Source: Rhynchopus sp. YZ270_cl-10 (taxonomy: Eukaryota > Euglenozoa > Diplonemea > Diplonemida > Diplonemidae). Taken from it: 64,000 nucleotides of DNA. The notes below the pieces were generated by a model. The model had not been told where the DNA came from. It made no database searches and was given only the letters and a program-made list of their open reading frames with translations. Both the position numbers and the translations under genes were made by a program. Positions 54,575-64,000 of the stretch are shown here, one piece after another (within the stretch, counting starts at the first letter, position 1; the number at the start of each line of letters is the position of its first letter). Location: positions 310,001 to 374,000 of the forward strand of contig OZ037899.1 in assembly GCA_964035575.1 (NCBI GenBank). The letters are read 5' to 3'.

Positions 54575-56524
54575 CTACGCCCTAAGAACCCTTGCGCCTC
54601 CAAAAACACTTTGCTTGCCTATATGAATCGGAGCTGGGTGGGATGGGTGGTGTTCCTTCACAAACTCATTGGCCTCGTTGGTCAGTTCTCCAGCTTCGAG
54701 GCAGCTTTGGTAGATTTTTGCCGCCTGTTGCAAGAGGGCTAACTCCTTTTCGGGTATGTGAATCAAATTCGCTTTCGCTTTCTTATACTCATTTGCTTGG
54801 TTCTCTACAATATGCACAAGATTTTTGTTAAAAACCCCGACCCTCATACACTCCACCACTACAGAGAAGATCTGCGCAAAACCCAATCCACCATGCCCCA
54901 ACAAACCACTTGGTGTTGTGGTCACCCCTTCCAACGTCCTTTCAAAGAGCCCCCTATCGACTATGGAAGCCTTCGCGATGGACCAAATCATCCCGGAGAT
55001 AGTTTCTGCTGAGCTTCGAGCATCCTTTTTCCAGATAACATTCGCTTTTTGCTGATCTGCTATTACATTGAGAACACGGGTTTGAAGCTCCGGAGAGAAT
55101 ACTGTGCTTCCACTTAGCGTGATTTTAACAAAACTCCAGACGGCTGCAGGCAGAGTGTCGTCATGAATCAATGGTACACCATCACGGAGAACGGCAGCTT
55201 GCAGCAACGGAGCATGTCGTAACGCCAGCCTCCCTAACGCGAGATACAACAACGTCATTTCGCTGGCCCCATGAGGTTCTCTCCGCTCTGCAATGATTTC
55301 ACATAGTCGAACCGCAAGACGATTACAAAACACAGGGCTCTCCTTACTGTATGTCCCCATTGAAATCGCGTGCAACATCGCTAATGCTAGCCTAGGTTTT
55401 ATGGCCCTCCCGCCTAACGGGGAGGAGTACAGATCGACCCTCTCAGCAATGATATCTAAGACCGTGTTCGCGCCTATCTCAGACGCGGCTGATGTGATGT
55501 CGGAGAGTTGTCTGCCATCCAATTTGGACCATAAAAACTGCATGTTTCGTGCTACTACCCCCATCAGAACCGTTCCATTTAACGCAGCATCTACCTTCGC
55601 AAAACTCTGTAAATCTACAGAGCTAACCACAGTCTTCCGTTCCGCGTTGTGCACCACTTCTGATACCTTCTGGGCAAGTGGAGTGTATGATTGACGAAGT
55701 TTATACATAATCTGCTTTTCGGAAAGCTTCTGTCCAAACCTATATTTCGAAGCGGCCCCCGCAAATGAAGCCAACGCATTCAGATGGACCCGGATCTCTT
55801 CCATTGACAATGATACCTTTGGATTGGGTTTGATTAAACGAAATACCAACTCCCATGATGGACATCGCACCTCACATTGCAACGCCAGCCCTGAAACCAA
55901 CCGACTCCTTTCCTCTGCAGAAAATGAAGAAAACATCAGAAGCCGTGCAACCACCTTTCTAAGAACCATCTCCTCTTCAGGAGAACATCCCTGCTGACAC
56001 AGAGACAACACCGCGATGCATTGGTACATACACACGATGTCCTTCCGCAACACATCGTCCGCTCCCTGTTGAAGTAGATGCTGGAGAACCAACAACGCAA
56101 CCGGACCAGTAGTCTTCCTCTCCCGAGCACTTCCCTGGAGGAACGACAACGTTGCGTATCCTTCCTTCAGCGTCATCCCCTTTTGCAGCTGCGTCTTGAT
56201 GCGGGGCAGGACGGCCCCCACCTCCCCTTTCGCTTGCCGAAGAACAACAGAATAAGGGAAAAACTCCTGCACCGAGGCGATTGTCGCGGAGAGCCCCGCC
56301 ACCTCCACCCCGGTCCGTTGTATTGAGGTGAGAAGCTCCCCGATGTCTTTGCTAGCGGTGGGGTGCATGACAAGCTGTTGGGTATGATAGCCTTCGAGAA
56401 GATGCTCTAAACAGGCGGCAGCGGCAATTCGTTCAAAGACCTTTCCACGTTGATTCGCATGCAATAGATCAACACCTTTGCGCTTTACCGCCTGCACCCA
56501 CGAGGCTGAAGCATGTTGCCTCAT
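54575..56524 (-). CDS. Helical-repeat protein, FASTK/HPR-like
   Basis: 649 aa, single exon, ATG at 56524. It is all-helical with recurring blocks of the type D.LPAAVWSFVKITLSG..VF and SGMIWSIAKASIVDRGLFE. These match the W..AK.......LF pattern of heptatricopeptide/FASTK-family and related organelle RNA-binding proteins, which act in mitochondrial RNA processing or translation. A Ser/Arg/Lys-bearing N-terminus (MRQHASASWVQAVKRKG) could be a mitochondrial presequence. No RAP domain is seen at the C-terminus. The match is by pattern only; other alpha-solenoid families are possible. Confidence 0.55.
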   Translation of the reverse strand: MRQHASASWVQAVKRKGVDLLHANQRGKVFERIAAAACLEHLLEGYHTQQLVMHPTASKDIGELLTSIQRTGVEVAGLSATIASVQEFFPYSVVLRQAKGEVGAVLPRIKTQLQKGMTLKEGYATLSFLQGSARERKTTGPVALLVLQHLLQQGADDVLRKDIVCMYQCIAVLSLCQQGCSPEEEMVLRKVVARLLMFSSFSAEERSRLVSGLALQCEVRCPSWELVFRLIKPNPKVSLSMEEIRVHLNALASFAGAASKYRFGQKLSEKQIMYKLRQSYTPLAQKVSEVVHNAERKTVVSSVDLQSFAKVDAALNGTVLMGVVARNMQFLWSKLDGRQLSDITSAASEIGANTVLDIIAERVDLYSSPLGGRAIKPRLALAMLHAISMGTYSKESPVFCNRLAVRLCEIIAERREPHGASEMTLLYLALGRLALRHAPLLQAAVLRDGVPLIHDDTLPAAVWSFVKITLSGSTVFSPELQTRVLNVIADQQKANVIWKKDARSSAETISGMIWSIAKASIVDRGLFERTLEGVTTTPSGLLGHGGLGFAQIFSVVVECMRVGVFNKNLVHIVENQANEYKKAKANLIHIPEKELALLQQAAKIYQSCLEAGELTNEANEFVKEHHPSHPAPIHIGKQSVFGGARVLRA

Positions 56525-57859
56525 ATCTCACAAATATCACCTCCGTTATGAGACTATCGAAAAGATTGAATAAGATAAAAGAGAAAAAAAGGGTTTGTAT
56601 AAAACCCTTATCCCCTTTTCTGCGATTCGTCAAAAAAAGGGGGGGTCAGAGCGGGGGATTGCAAAACAGAGCGTGTCAGGATGCTGCTCGCCTTTTCATA
56701 AAATTTTGTTTTGTTTTGGGATAGTGTATTGTTGCAGCGTGGTGTGTTTTAGTCACACACTGTTTAGTGTAATCTGTGGAGGCGGTAGGAGGCAGGGGCA
56801 GATGGATGGGGAAGGAATGGGAGAATGCATGGTTATGAATGCAGGCACACCTCCCTGACCCGCGTACGATGCAAAAGCTCCCCCCCGATGAAAGCACAAA
56901 AAAGGAAAAAAAGAAAAAAAAAATTGGTCGTTCCATTTCGTCTTGGTATTGTAGGTGAATGGCACCTCTCAGTACAATACCGAATGGCGATAACATATGT
57001 GTTCACGAAACTCAGCTGGGATTTTTTTTTTGAATATTTGGCTGTGCCGTGCCTCTTCTGCCGCACAGACGGTTGTTCGGGATGATGTCGGTACCCCATT
57101 TTTGCATACTGCAAGGTTAAGGAAGCAGAGGTCTCTTGTATTGGAGATGGGAGGGAAAAGGTGGGCATTAAGAAAAAAGATATGTACGGGGGGAAGGACG
57201 TTACTTTCCTTTTCTTTTCGTGAAAGAGAACAGGGAAAAGATTGGAAAGAGGATAGGGGGGGGGGGGGGGGAGAGAGGGGAAATCGTACGACATTCAGTC
57301 ATTTTTTGACGAGTGAAATGACAAAGTGTTCACTCAAATTGCAGGCAATTCCACGATCCACACCGTATTCACATATAGTTGTCCATGCAGGCACTTCCGA
57401 CTGACCCACGCACGATGCAAAAGCCCCGGATGAAAGTACAAATGCTCTGCGGCCAACAACAGAAGGTGTAAAAAAAAAAAGAGAAAAAAAAAATGACAAG
57501 ATGAGTCTAAGCCGCTCTGTGCTTAGGCACCTTTAAAAAAATGGGTGTTAAAATAATAAAATGGACGTTGTAGAACAATCACACAATTTCATGTACGTGG
57601 AAGAACACACAAAAAATACACACAGACAAATATTGCATCCCCCCCCCCTGCAGTAGCTACCCTGAGGCCCTGGGGAATCAAAGAGAAACATTAAAAAAAC
57701 ACGCAAAGAAAACGTTGAATGCGCCTCCCCTAGTGCACATCGACAAAAGGAACGGTAGGTGGGCGCAAAGCCAAAATAAAGAAAAGTTTATAAGATGACC
57801 CTGCTTAGCCACCTTATAAAGAGAGCAACTTAGAGTCAACACACGTGTGCACACCACCT
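56525..57859. other. Intergenic, repeat-rich
   Basis: Module A copies at 56839 and 57386, module B at 57495 (forming an A-B pair with 57386) and a hairpin-less B at 57783. A hairpin GGTATTGTA/TACAATACC occupies 56945-56981. No gene. Confidence 0.55.
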
Positions 57860-60700
57860 CTACCCTAACACTGCCTCGGCACGGACACGAAGTTCATCAT
57901 CAGAGAGAAGCCCGCTTGCAGTACTCCCGGTGTCACCATCACAGAAGGTGACACCTGATCCGCCGTTGGCGGTGTGCACGCTGTTGTTGAAGACCTGCAC
58001 GAAGGGCACATTACCACAGGTTGACGCATATGCAGAACGACCGTTCTCCATCGCCTGGCAGGTGTTGTCATAGAAGGCGTCATACGCCCCCGCATGGTAC
58101 GGCCCTATCAGATAACAGCTCTGCACATATGCGTACACGTTGTTGTAGTGGTGGTTCCACGCTGCGTTGAAATCCGCTTTCAGCCCTAACCTGCCATAGA
58201 TAAAATAGTTGCTATGCGTCAGGTAGCGACTCGACCCATCATCAGTGTCGATCGCTGCGTAGGAACCATAGGTTGCGAGGATGAAGTTGCGTGTAATGGT
58301 TCGGAAGAAGGGAAGCACGCTGGGGGCGCCGTTAGCAGGTTTGTGCCCTGGGGTGGGGCCGCCGACGTTCGGTACGGAGGGGTCCGCCAGCATGCCAACC
58401 TCCGTGATGTAGGGGAGACGGTCCCAGCTGTTGAACGGACCGTGGTCACCGCTTTCGCGTACACAGTTTGCGATGAGGTTAGCCTCAAGCAGGTCACCCC
58501 CACCCATTGCATCATTGAGATTAACACAGGCACGTGGTCCATTGAAGAACACATTCCCTTTCAACGTTGTCCCAATGGTTGCAGCCTGGAACCACATCGA
58601 GCTCTGCTTCTGGTACAACCCCACCTCTCTCGCGAGGTTCCCTTCGACGACCGTTTGCCGTGGCTGGGTTCCTCCTCTTGCATCAGGGCCGACAGGAGCA
58701 CCAAGCCGGACCTTGCAAGCATCATCCAGACAGTCAGAAGACTCCCCCCAGAGGGCCATTGCAGACCCACCAATCCATTGGAACTCATTGCCGCGGATGG
58801 CCAGGCCTCTGTGGTAACCCCCTGCGAAGAGACCGTTTCCGTCAAGACGGGTCCAAAGATTGTTTTCAAAGGTAGAGTTCTCAGTGTTCCGTAATGTGAC
58901 AGCTCCGGACTGCTGAAGCGCCCAGTCGCCTCCAGTAGGAAGGCCGTGGATGTCAGCGGTATCAGTCCCAAGGTATGTCTGTTCAGAATCGCGTAGAATC
59001 GTTCCTTTTAAAGAAAAGTTTTTGACGGAAGTGTCTGGGGTCGACCCGGTAATGTTGAAAAGAACTTTCGAGCGGGTGGCAACAAGGTTGAGTGGCGTCT
59101 GCAGCGGCGTTTCTGTTGTGTTAAAAGCGTAGTAAAGTGTCGTGGTGGTCTCGTTGTAGTAGTATTCCCCAGCCGCGTCCAGCTCCTCGAGAACGTTCGA
59201 TATGTACCATTCTTGGCCTGAGCCGGAGCCTTCACCTCCTTGGTTGCAGCCGATTTCGGGGTCGAATAGGAGCTTGGTTCCGTTGCGCGATTTTACCTTG
59301 CAGAGGTTGGTGTACCATCTGCCGCCTCCGCGCCAGACGTTCACGACCGCACCTTCCGGGTTAGAGTAGTTCGCCGCCTGCGGGAGGTTGGAGCTAAAGT
59401 CAAACCCCTGCGGGGAGTAATGCGCAGTAATCCCTCTGGGCGCAGTTCCGGTACACCAATACCCTGCAGATGGTTTCATATTCTCACAAAATGGTCCGCG
59501 GGCGACTTGAAATGCACCCCAATCACCAACTCCCTGCATATTCTCATCGAATCCCGGAAGAGGTGAATAACTCCACGAAACGTTCCTCCAAGAGCTGTTG
59601 TCTGTCCGGAGGATGTCGGTTGCTGCTTCGCGTTGAGAAATCTCTGTCCGACTCGGTCCCTGCCATGCAGTAGCGGAAGAGACCCATCCACCTCGGTACA
59701 CCCCACCTCCCACCAAGTCTAGGGTATCATACAGGGCGGCAGAATCTTCGGGGCTTCCATTTGGGTATTTTGCACGCACTGCGCGTCCTCCGTTTACCCT
59801 TAACCCATTGAAGGCTCCAAGGTCGGCTTTGTTGTGGTCTTTTAAATCAATCTTCCATATATTATAAGAGGTGAGATGTGTCGCAACAGAGCCAGCTTTG
59901 ACAATAGGGGCCCAAGAGGAGGAGGTTTGGGAAAAGCATTGGTTTTTGTAGTCATCATCGAGAGGGCCAAGCCAGGTGATCGAATGGACCGAGGATTTCC
60001 CCTTTGCTGCAACAAAGCATTCTTCTGCAGAGTCAAAGGTGCCAATATACGTTATATAAGCACTACTGTTTCCTGGTCCTACCAACTCAGCTTGGACGTT
60101 ACTGCGGTCCAGAACCGCCTCCCAAGATGGGTCAGCAACCCGGTGCTGTACCCATCCCTCTCCAGGAGCTGATACAGGAACCCCACCACTCAACACCACC
60201 TCTTCGCCTTCAAAGTTCTGCACAGTGACATACGACAGCGAGTTGTCGATCAACAGCTCGGACACATGGTACGCTCCTTTGCGCATTAATATGACGGTCG
60301 GGCGTTTTTCGGTTGCTTTTCCTTTTGCAAAGAGAAGGGCATCCTGAAGGGTAGGAAAAGGGTTTGCCTTGGTACCGGAAGGAGGCAGGGTGGTGGTGGA
60401 ATCGACATAGATTAGAGTGTGTGTTGTGTCGGAGGGTGTTGGGTAAGTGGGGGGTGTCCACGTGCCGGATTGCTGGGATGGAATGGGAACGCCACATTCC
60501 TGAAGCTGTAATGCGTCGTAAAGCTCTCGAAACGCTCCTCGAGAGGGAAGTGTTTTCATTCCAAAGCTGTACGCCTGTTTTCGCATCGAACAATCATAGC
60601 TGAGACTCACCCCCGCTGGGGTACCTGACAACTGAGATGAATCGCTGTGCACTGTCCTCGCCAAGATATGACATAATGCCATCGCAGCAATGGACGCCAT
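57860..60700 (-). CDS. Secreted right-handed parallel beta-helix protein
   Basis: 946 aa from the ATG at 60700, which directly follows TTTCCCCCAG; the frame is open further upstream but that part reads through the pyrimidine tract. The first ~20 residues (MASIAAMALCHILARTVHS) could be a weak signal peptide. The core has pectate-lyase-like beta-helix coils: PTLQDALLFAKGK, then VTVQNFEGEEVVLSGG, then NSTFENNLWTRLDGNGLF with LAIRGNEFQWIGGSAMAL. The start resembles the IYVDST..GTKANPFPTLQDAL opening of such proteins. There are many N-glycosylation sequons (such as NSS, NVS, NTT, NIT, NFS), fitting a secreted or surface protein. Catalytic residues of polysaccharide lyases cannot be assigned. Confidence 0.7.
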   Translation of the reverse strand: MASIAAMALCHILARTVHSDSSQLSGTPAGVSLSYDCSMRKQAYSFGMKTLPSRGAFRELYDALQLQECGVPIPSQQSGTWTPPTYPTPSDTTHTLIYVDSTTTLPPSGTKANPFPTLQDALLFAKGKATEKRPTVILMRKGAYHVSELLIDNSLSYVTVQNFEGEEVVLSGGVPVSAPGEGWVQHRVADPSWEAVLDRSNVQAELVGPGNSSAYITYIGTFDSAEECFVAAKGKSSVHSITWLGPLDDDYKNQCFSQTSSSWAPIVKAGSVATHLTSYNIWKIDLKDHNKADLGAFNGLRVNGGRAVRAKYPNGSPEDSAALYDTLDLVGGGVYRGGWVSSATAWQGPSRTEISQREAATDILRTDNSSWRNVSWSYSPLPGFDENMQGVGDWGAFQVARGPFCENMKPSAGYWCTGTAPRGITAHYSPQGFDFSSNLPQAANYSNPEGAVVNVWRGGGRWYTNLCKVKSRNGTKLLFDPEIGCNQGGEGSGSGQEWYISNVLEELDAAGEYYYNETTTTLYYAFNTTETPLQTPLNLVATRSKVLFNITGSTPDTSVKNFSLKGTILRDSEQTYLGTDTADIHGLPTGGDWALQQSGAVTLRNTENSTFENNLWTRLDGNGLFAGGYHRGLAIRGNEFQWIGGSAMALWGESSDCLDDACKVRLGAPVGPDARGGTQPRQTVVEGNLAREVGLYQKQSSMWFQAATIGTTLKGNVFFNGPRACVNLNDAMGGGDLLEANLIANCVRESGDHGPFNSWDRLPYITEVGMLADPSVPNVGGPTPGHKPANGAPSVLPFFRTITRNFILATYGSYAAIDTDDGSSRYLTHSNYFIYGRLGLKADFNAAWNHHYNNVYAYVQSCYLIGPYHAGAYDAFYDNTCQAMENGRSAYASTCGNVPFVQVFNNSVHTANGGSGVTFCDGDTGSTASGLLSDDELRVRAEAVLG

Positions 60701-61308
60701 CTGGGGGAAACAAAATGGAAAAAAAAAGGCCAAAAACCGGGCCAAAAAGAATGTCTTTTTGTGTTATCCTTAGTGGGAGTGGAGGTGGTGGTGGTGGAAA
60801 AATGGGAAGATCGGAGATTGGATTTGGGGGAAAAAAAAATGTTCTGTTGTGTTTAGCTTTTTGAGAAAACAGAATGTTTTCTTTTGGAAGAGAAGAAAGA
60901 AACTGAGAAGATGATCTGGGCCTCCGTGAGGAGGTCAGACACATCCTGTAAAATGTACAGATTTTGGGTTTTGAGGGGGGGGAGTGGGGCATTCTCTTTT
61001 TTGGTATGCCTTGTTGAAATATTGTGAAAGTTTTTGTACAAATCTCCAAAAAGTAAAATCTTGGAGGTAGAAAACATGTAGAAGTATTGAGGGAATGCGG
61101 CCACTCAAAAAAAAAAAAAAAGAAAATAAAAAGGGTGGTTGAAACTAAAACGCAGCTCGGTCGAGCTGCAAAAGGGGGTGGACCTCATCGTTCATCAGCG
61201 GACGCAGGCACTGGAATAACTAAATAAAATGGCAAAGACGGCGGCTGAGACATAAATAGGAAACCTGGTACACACCATTCGTTTTTTTCCTCTTTCTTCA
61301 TCTTTTTT
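60701..61308. other. Intergenic
   Basis: No gene. A hairpin GCAGCTC/GAGCTGC (61153-61170) follows the phrase GTTGAAACTAAAACG, which recurs in altered form at 13151 and 47176. GCAGGCAC occurs at 61205. Confidence 0.45.
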
Positions 61309-62826
61309 TCACACCGTCATCGATACTGTTGAGTACACAGACCGCGTGGTAAACCTCTTTAGATCCCTTGGTATCAGATCCTCACTTTGCAATACGTTCT
61401 GTGCGTTCCCTGCAAAGCCAAGCTTTGCCCGCTTCCTCTTCTCCTTCTCCCGTACATTACCTTCTTCTTCTTCCTCCTCTTCCTCAGCTTCGAAGTCTTC
61501 TGCCTCGACTTCTGCCACCTTCTTCACTGCTTTCCCTACAGAATACTTTGTTGTCATCTGCTTCAACCGCCGTGCTAATACTGGGGCTTCTTGAGGAACT
61601 TTACGCAATTTTGCAGCAAACAGCTCTTTCGCAAAGGCAATCCCTTCGTTTGCATTAGGAGACGCTGGAATGTCATGATGCACTTCCTTCCCCGCAGCTG
61701 CCTCCAATCTAAGCGATCTCGACAACCCGAGAGGAGAGGTTAACGTACTGTTCGCATTATGGAAGCCTTGAAACTGATGAGGACGGTGCGCCTCGGTTGA
61801 TTCCCTTCGGTTCAACATAAGACGTTGCGAAAAATCGAAGGAGCGAAGTTCATGACGTCGCCCTGGAAAGACGTGCGCAGATTCTACGGTATCACTGTCA
61901 TTAATCTCTTTGCGAAATTTCTTCGCAGCTTCGAATCTTCGACTCTGCCGTTTAATGAGTGTCGGGCAAGGAAGAGGTGTAGTTATAGCGGGAAGCTCTC
62001 CTCCGATCATTCCTAACCTTCTGAGATTCTGATCCAACCTCTTTAGCTTCACTGCAAGCAATTCATCGCGGGTATGACGACGCGACTCCGATGTCTTCTT
62101 TGCCCCCGACGCAATAACAGTGGTCTTCCTCGCTGCAGCGATCGGCACCGTTAACGTCTTCGCCACCCTCACCTCAAAGACAGAAGGTGCAGAGTCACTT
62201 CCTTCTGACGGAGCGTCTTCGTCATGACCCTCTCGCTTCATGATCCCCATGAAGGAAGCGCTCTTAAGTGAAACCCTAGCACGATGTGTCAGAAGTTCTC
62301 GATCTCGTGTACTGTTTTTGTGGATTGTAGGTTTGTGAGTATTTCCGTTCGGTGCAGCGCTACTTTCAGAAGTAGAGTTAAACATCTGTGCAAATTCGCC
62401 ATAAGAAATACAGCCACTCCCATCAGTGTCAACCTCTTTGATAAGTTTGTCGATATCCAAAGATAAGTCAAAATTCTTGACCATCGTGGAGAGAAGAGAA
62501 GAAGACACCTCACCATCCTTCTCAGGACTCCCACCCATCGCAACGAAGGCTTGTACTGTGTCCGAATCAGGCGGGGCGGGTTGGAAAAACTTTGCTTTTT
62601 CGGCTTCGATTGTTCGAACAAAATCGTCAAACCCTATGAAAGAGTCGGGATAAGGTAATAACGTTTGCATATATTCATCGGTAGGGCATTGTCCAAGCAT
62701 TTGGAGAACGTTACGCAGTTTCCACAAAGAGTCAATCCTGCCAAATCCATTGCGTAGCACATGAGTGTTAAAGGCTTCACCACAAAGGTCGAATTCATCG
62801 GAAGTCAGCTTTGGGCTTGGGGCCAT
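61309..62826 (-). CDS. EF-hand protein with basic/acidic C-terminal extension
   Basis: 505 aa, single exon, ATG at 62826. Residues 1-150 form a calmodulin/centrin-like module. Three EF-hand positions are degenerate, and the last is canonical (DTDGSGCISYGE, 133-144), so at least one calcium site is likely. The remaining 350 residues are basic and probably disordered, ending in an acidic run of about nine Glu and a KEKRKRAKLG segment. This architecture suits a calcium-responsive axonemal or cytoskeletal protein. No specific orthologue recognised. Confidence 0.7.
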   Translation of the reverse strand: MAPSPKLTSDEFDLCGEAFNTHVLRNGFGRIDSLWKLRNVLQMLGQCPTDEYMQTLLPYPDSFIGFDDFVRTIEAEKAKFFQPAPPDSDTVQAFVAMGGSPEKDGEVSSSLLSTMVKNFDLSLDIDKLIKEVDTDGSGCISYGEFAQMFNSTSESSAAPNGNTHKPTIHKNSTRDRELLTHRARVSLKSASFMGIMKREGHDEDAPSEGSDSAPSVFEVRVAKTLTVPIAAARKTTVIASGAKKTSESRRHTRDELLAVKLKRLDQNLRRLGMIGGELPAITTPLPCPTLIKRQSRRFEAAKKFRKEINDSDTVESAHVFPGRRHELRSFDFSQRLMLNRRESTEAHRPHQFQGFHNANSTLTSPLGLSRSLRLEAAAGKEVHHDIPASPNANEGIAFAKELFAAKLRKVPQEAPVLARRLKQMTTKYSVGKAVKKVAEVEAEDFEAEEEEEEEEGNVREKEKRKRAKLGFAGNAQNVLQSEDLIPRDLKRFTTRSVYSTVSMTV

Positions 62827-64000
62827 TTTTTTTGGAGAAAAGGAGAAAAAAAAAAGAGTTGATGGAAAGAAGGAGATGAACCTGAACCTTATCCTATCAG
62901 GCCTCCCGATCGTTTTGGAATTTTGTTTTTTTGTGGAAACAAAAAAAAAGGGGGGGGTTTGTGTGGAGAGGTGTAGGTGTGGATTTGTGTTCTGTGTTTT
63001 AGTAGTTGTACTTTACTGGGGGAAATGGGGGGTGGGAGGGGGGAAAATAGTTGTGGGTATTGTAAATAATAATTGAGGAGTGAGGAATGGTTCTTTTCTG
63101 GTTTGGGAAAGCATTTTTTTTAAAAAAGAGAGAGAGAAAAAAAAACAAAGAAACGTTCAGGCAGTAGGATGAGTGCGTTCTGTGCAGATATGAGAAAAAT
63201 TTTTTTTGAACAGTTTTGTAAGATGAACCTAAGCCTCGGGGAAGTGCTTAGTCACCAAAAGGATGAAGGCTTGAAAGATGGAGGTGTGCCTCTCTCGAGC
63301 ACATTTACACATATGTCTGAAGAAAAGGTTTGTAAGATGAACCTAAGCCTCGGGTGCTCAGTTCTTGCACAAAAAGAGAGAAAAAAGGAGAGGGGGAAAC
63401 CAACCTAAACGAAGAAACACTGGAGGGTGGGATATCCAACAAAGTGGTGAGAGGAGTCAAATCATGTGTTGTTTTTTTCTTCTTCTTTTTTTGCATTTCT
63501 CATAAATTTAATTTATGAGTGGACAAAAACTTTTGTCACTTGGTCGGTAGTAAATTGCGTGCATATTTTTAACATTTTTAACAGCTCACAACCCATGGTT
63601 ATTTTTAGTCGTAACTTCTCCTTTTTTTTTGCATGCGCACATACTTTCCCCCCCTGTTACACCGACCAAGAAAACCTTTTTTTTTTTTGTCCACCCCGTT
63701 CCTTTGTTCTATTTTTTTCGAGCATCTTTTTATGTTAAAATGATGCCATTTTATTTTGAGTTATGTTGCCTCCTTCATCCTCCCTCCCCAACCCCTCCCT
63801 ACCCTCGCTTTCTTTTTCACCCCCCTTCACAATGGCACACAGTGGTGTCTTCTTTGTTCTCTCTGTCTCAGGCAAGCATCACACCCACAAATAAGCACAG
63901 CGCAGAGGTATCCGTCGCCGAACTAAAAAATAATCCGCACATTTGCTATTCAGAAAAAGGGAAATGAAATCCGGGCTGATCCAGGCTCCATTTCTGGCTT
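62827..64000. other. Right-edge intergenic
   Basis: No gene. Module B copies at 63205 and 63326 lie within and beside the duplicated unit 63246-63352, which matches 47425-47530. One small inverted-repeat element is at 63519-63694. The last 250 bases show nothing recognisable. Confidence 0.5.
63519..63694. mobile_element. 176-bp inverted-repeat element
   Basis: Outer ends GTGGACAAAAA and the complement; a second inverted block CTTGGTCGGT/ACCGACCAAG lies 20 bases inside. The interior is AT-rich with no open frame. Target duplication is not evident. The neighbouring palindrome CATAAATTTAATTTATG (63501-63517) touches its left end. Confidence 0.5.

Overview
This window looks like a piece of nuclear genome from a flagellated protist, most likely a euglenozoan and possibly a diplonemid. 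Three things point that way. First, every convincing protein gene (15 of them) lies on the minus strand over 64 kb, the layout of a directional gene cluster. Second, one gene (35820-37151) closely resembles BILBO1, the flagellar-pocket-collar protein of kinetoplastids: ubiquitin-like N-terminus, two EF-hands, coiled coil. Third, several start codons sit a few bases after a pyrimidine-rich tract ending in AG, as expected for spliced-leader acceptors. No spliced-leader gene, rRNA or tRNA was found, so the lineage is inferred. Some genes have short canonical GT-AG introns whose donors mostly read GTATG or GTGTG.

Layout in order of transcription, right to left. 62.8-54.6 kb: an EF-hand/coiled protein, a secreted parallel beta-helix protein, and an all-helical protein with FASTK/HPR-like repeats. 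53.9-49.4 kb: a carnitine O-acetyltransferase ending in the peroxisomal/glycosomal signal AKL, and a nucleotide-sugar transporter. 46.1-35.8 kb: a PDZ plus coiled-coil protein, an NTPase of the RHS/Crinkler type, an F-box-like protein and the BILBO1-like protein. 32.6-27.4 kb: a helical hypothetical protein, BLOC1S1, and a STE7-type MAP kinase kinase. 27.4-9.4 kb: 18 kb with no convincing gene, packed with terminal-inverted-repeat DNA elements, foldbacks and microsatellites. 9.4 kb to the left edge: a hypothetical protein, a small PAR3-N-like protein, a two-exon hypothetical protein, and a second RHS/Crinkler-like NTPase with a nuclease-like C-terminus.

The most unusual signal is in the non-coding DNA. 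At least five families of 30-70 base modules (called A, B, P, Q and D here) recur between genes. Nearly all lie in one orientation relative to the gene cluster. Most form short hairpins whose two arms change together from copy to copy, and A and B often occur as an ordered pair separated by an A/G-rich spacer. A sixth family (R, about 110 bases) sits in two introns and two intergenic sites. The 8-mer GCAGGCAC, the core of module A, also occurs in three introns or proposed introns. Modules of this kind are not something I recognise from described repeats.

Several mobile elements can be delimited with target-site duplications: a 2.0-kb hAT-like element (8 bp), a 241-bp Mutator-like MITE (9 bp), and two elements with 5-bp duplications. 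Coding assignments rest on reading protein motifs by eye. Intron boundaries come from reading frame, splice signals and domain continuity, without transcript data.
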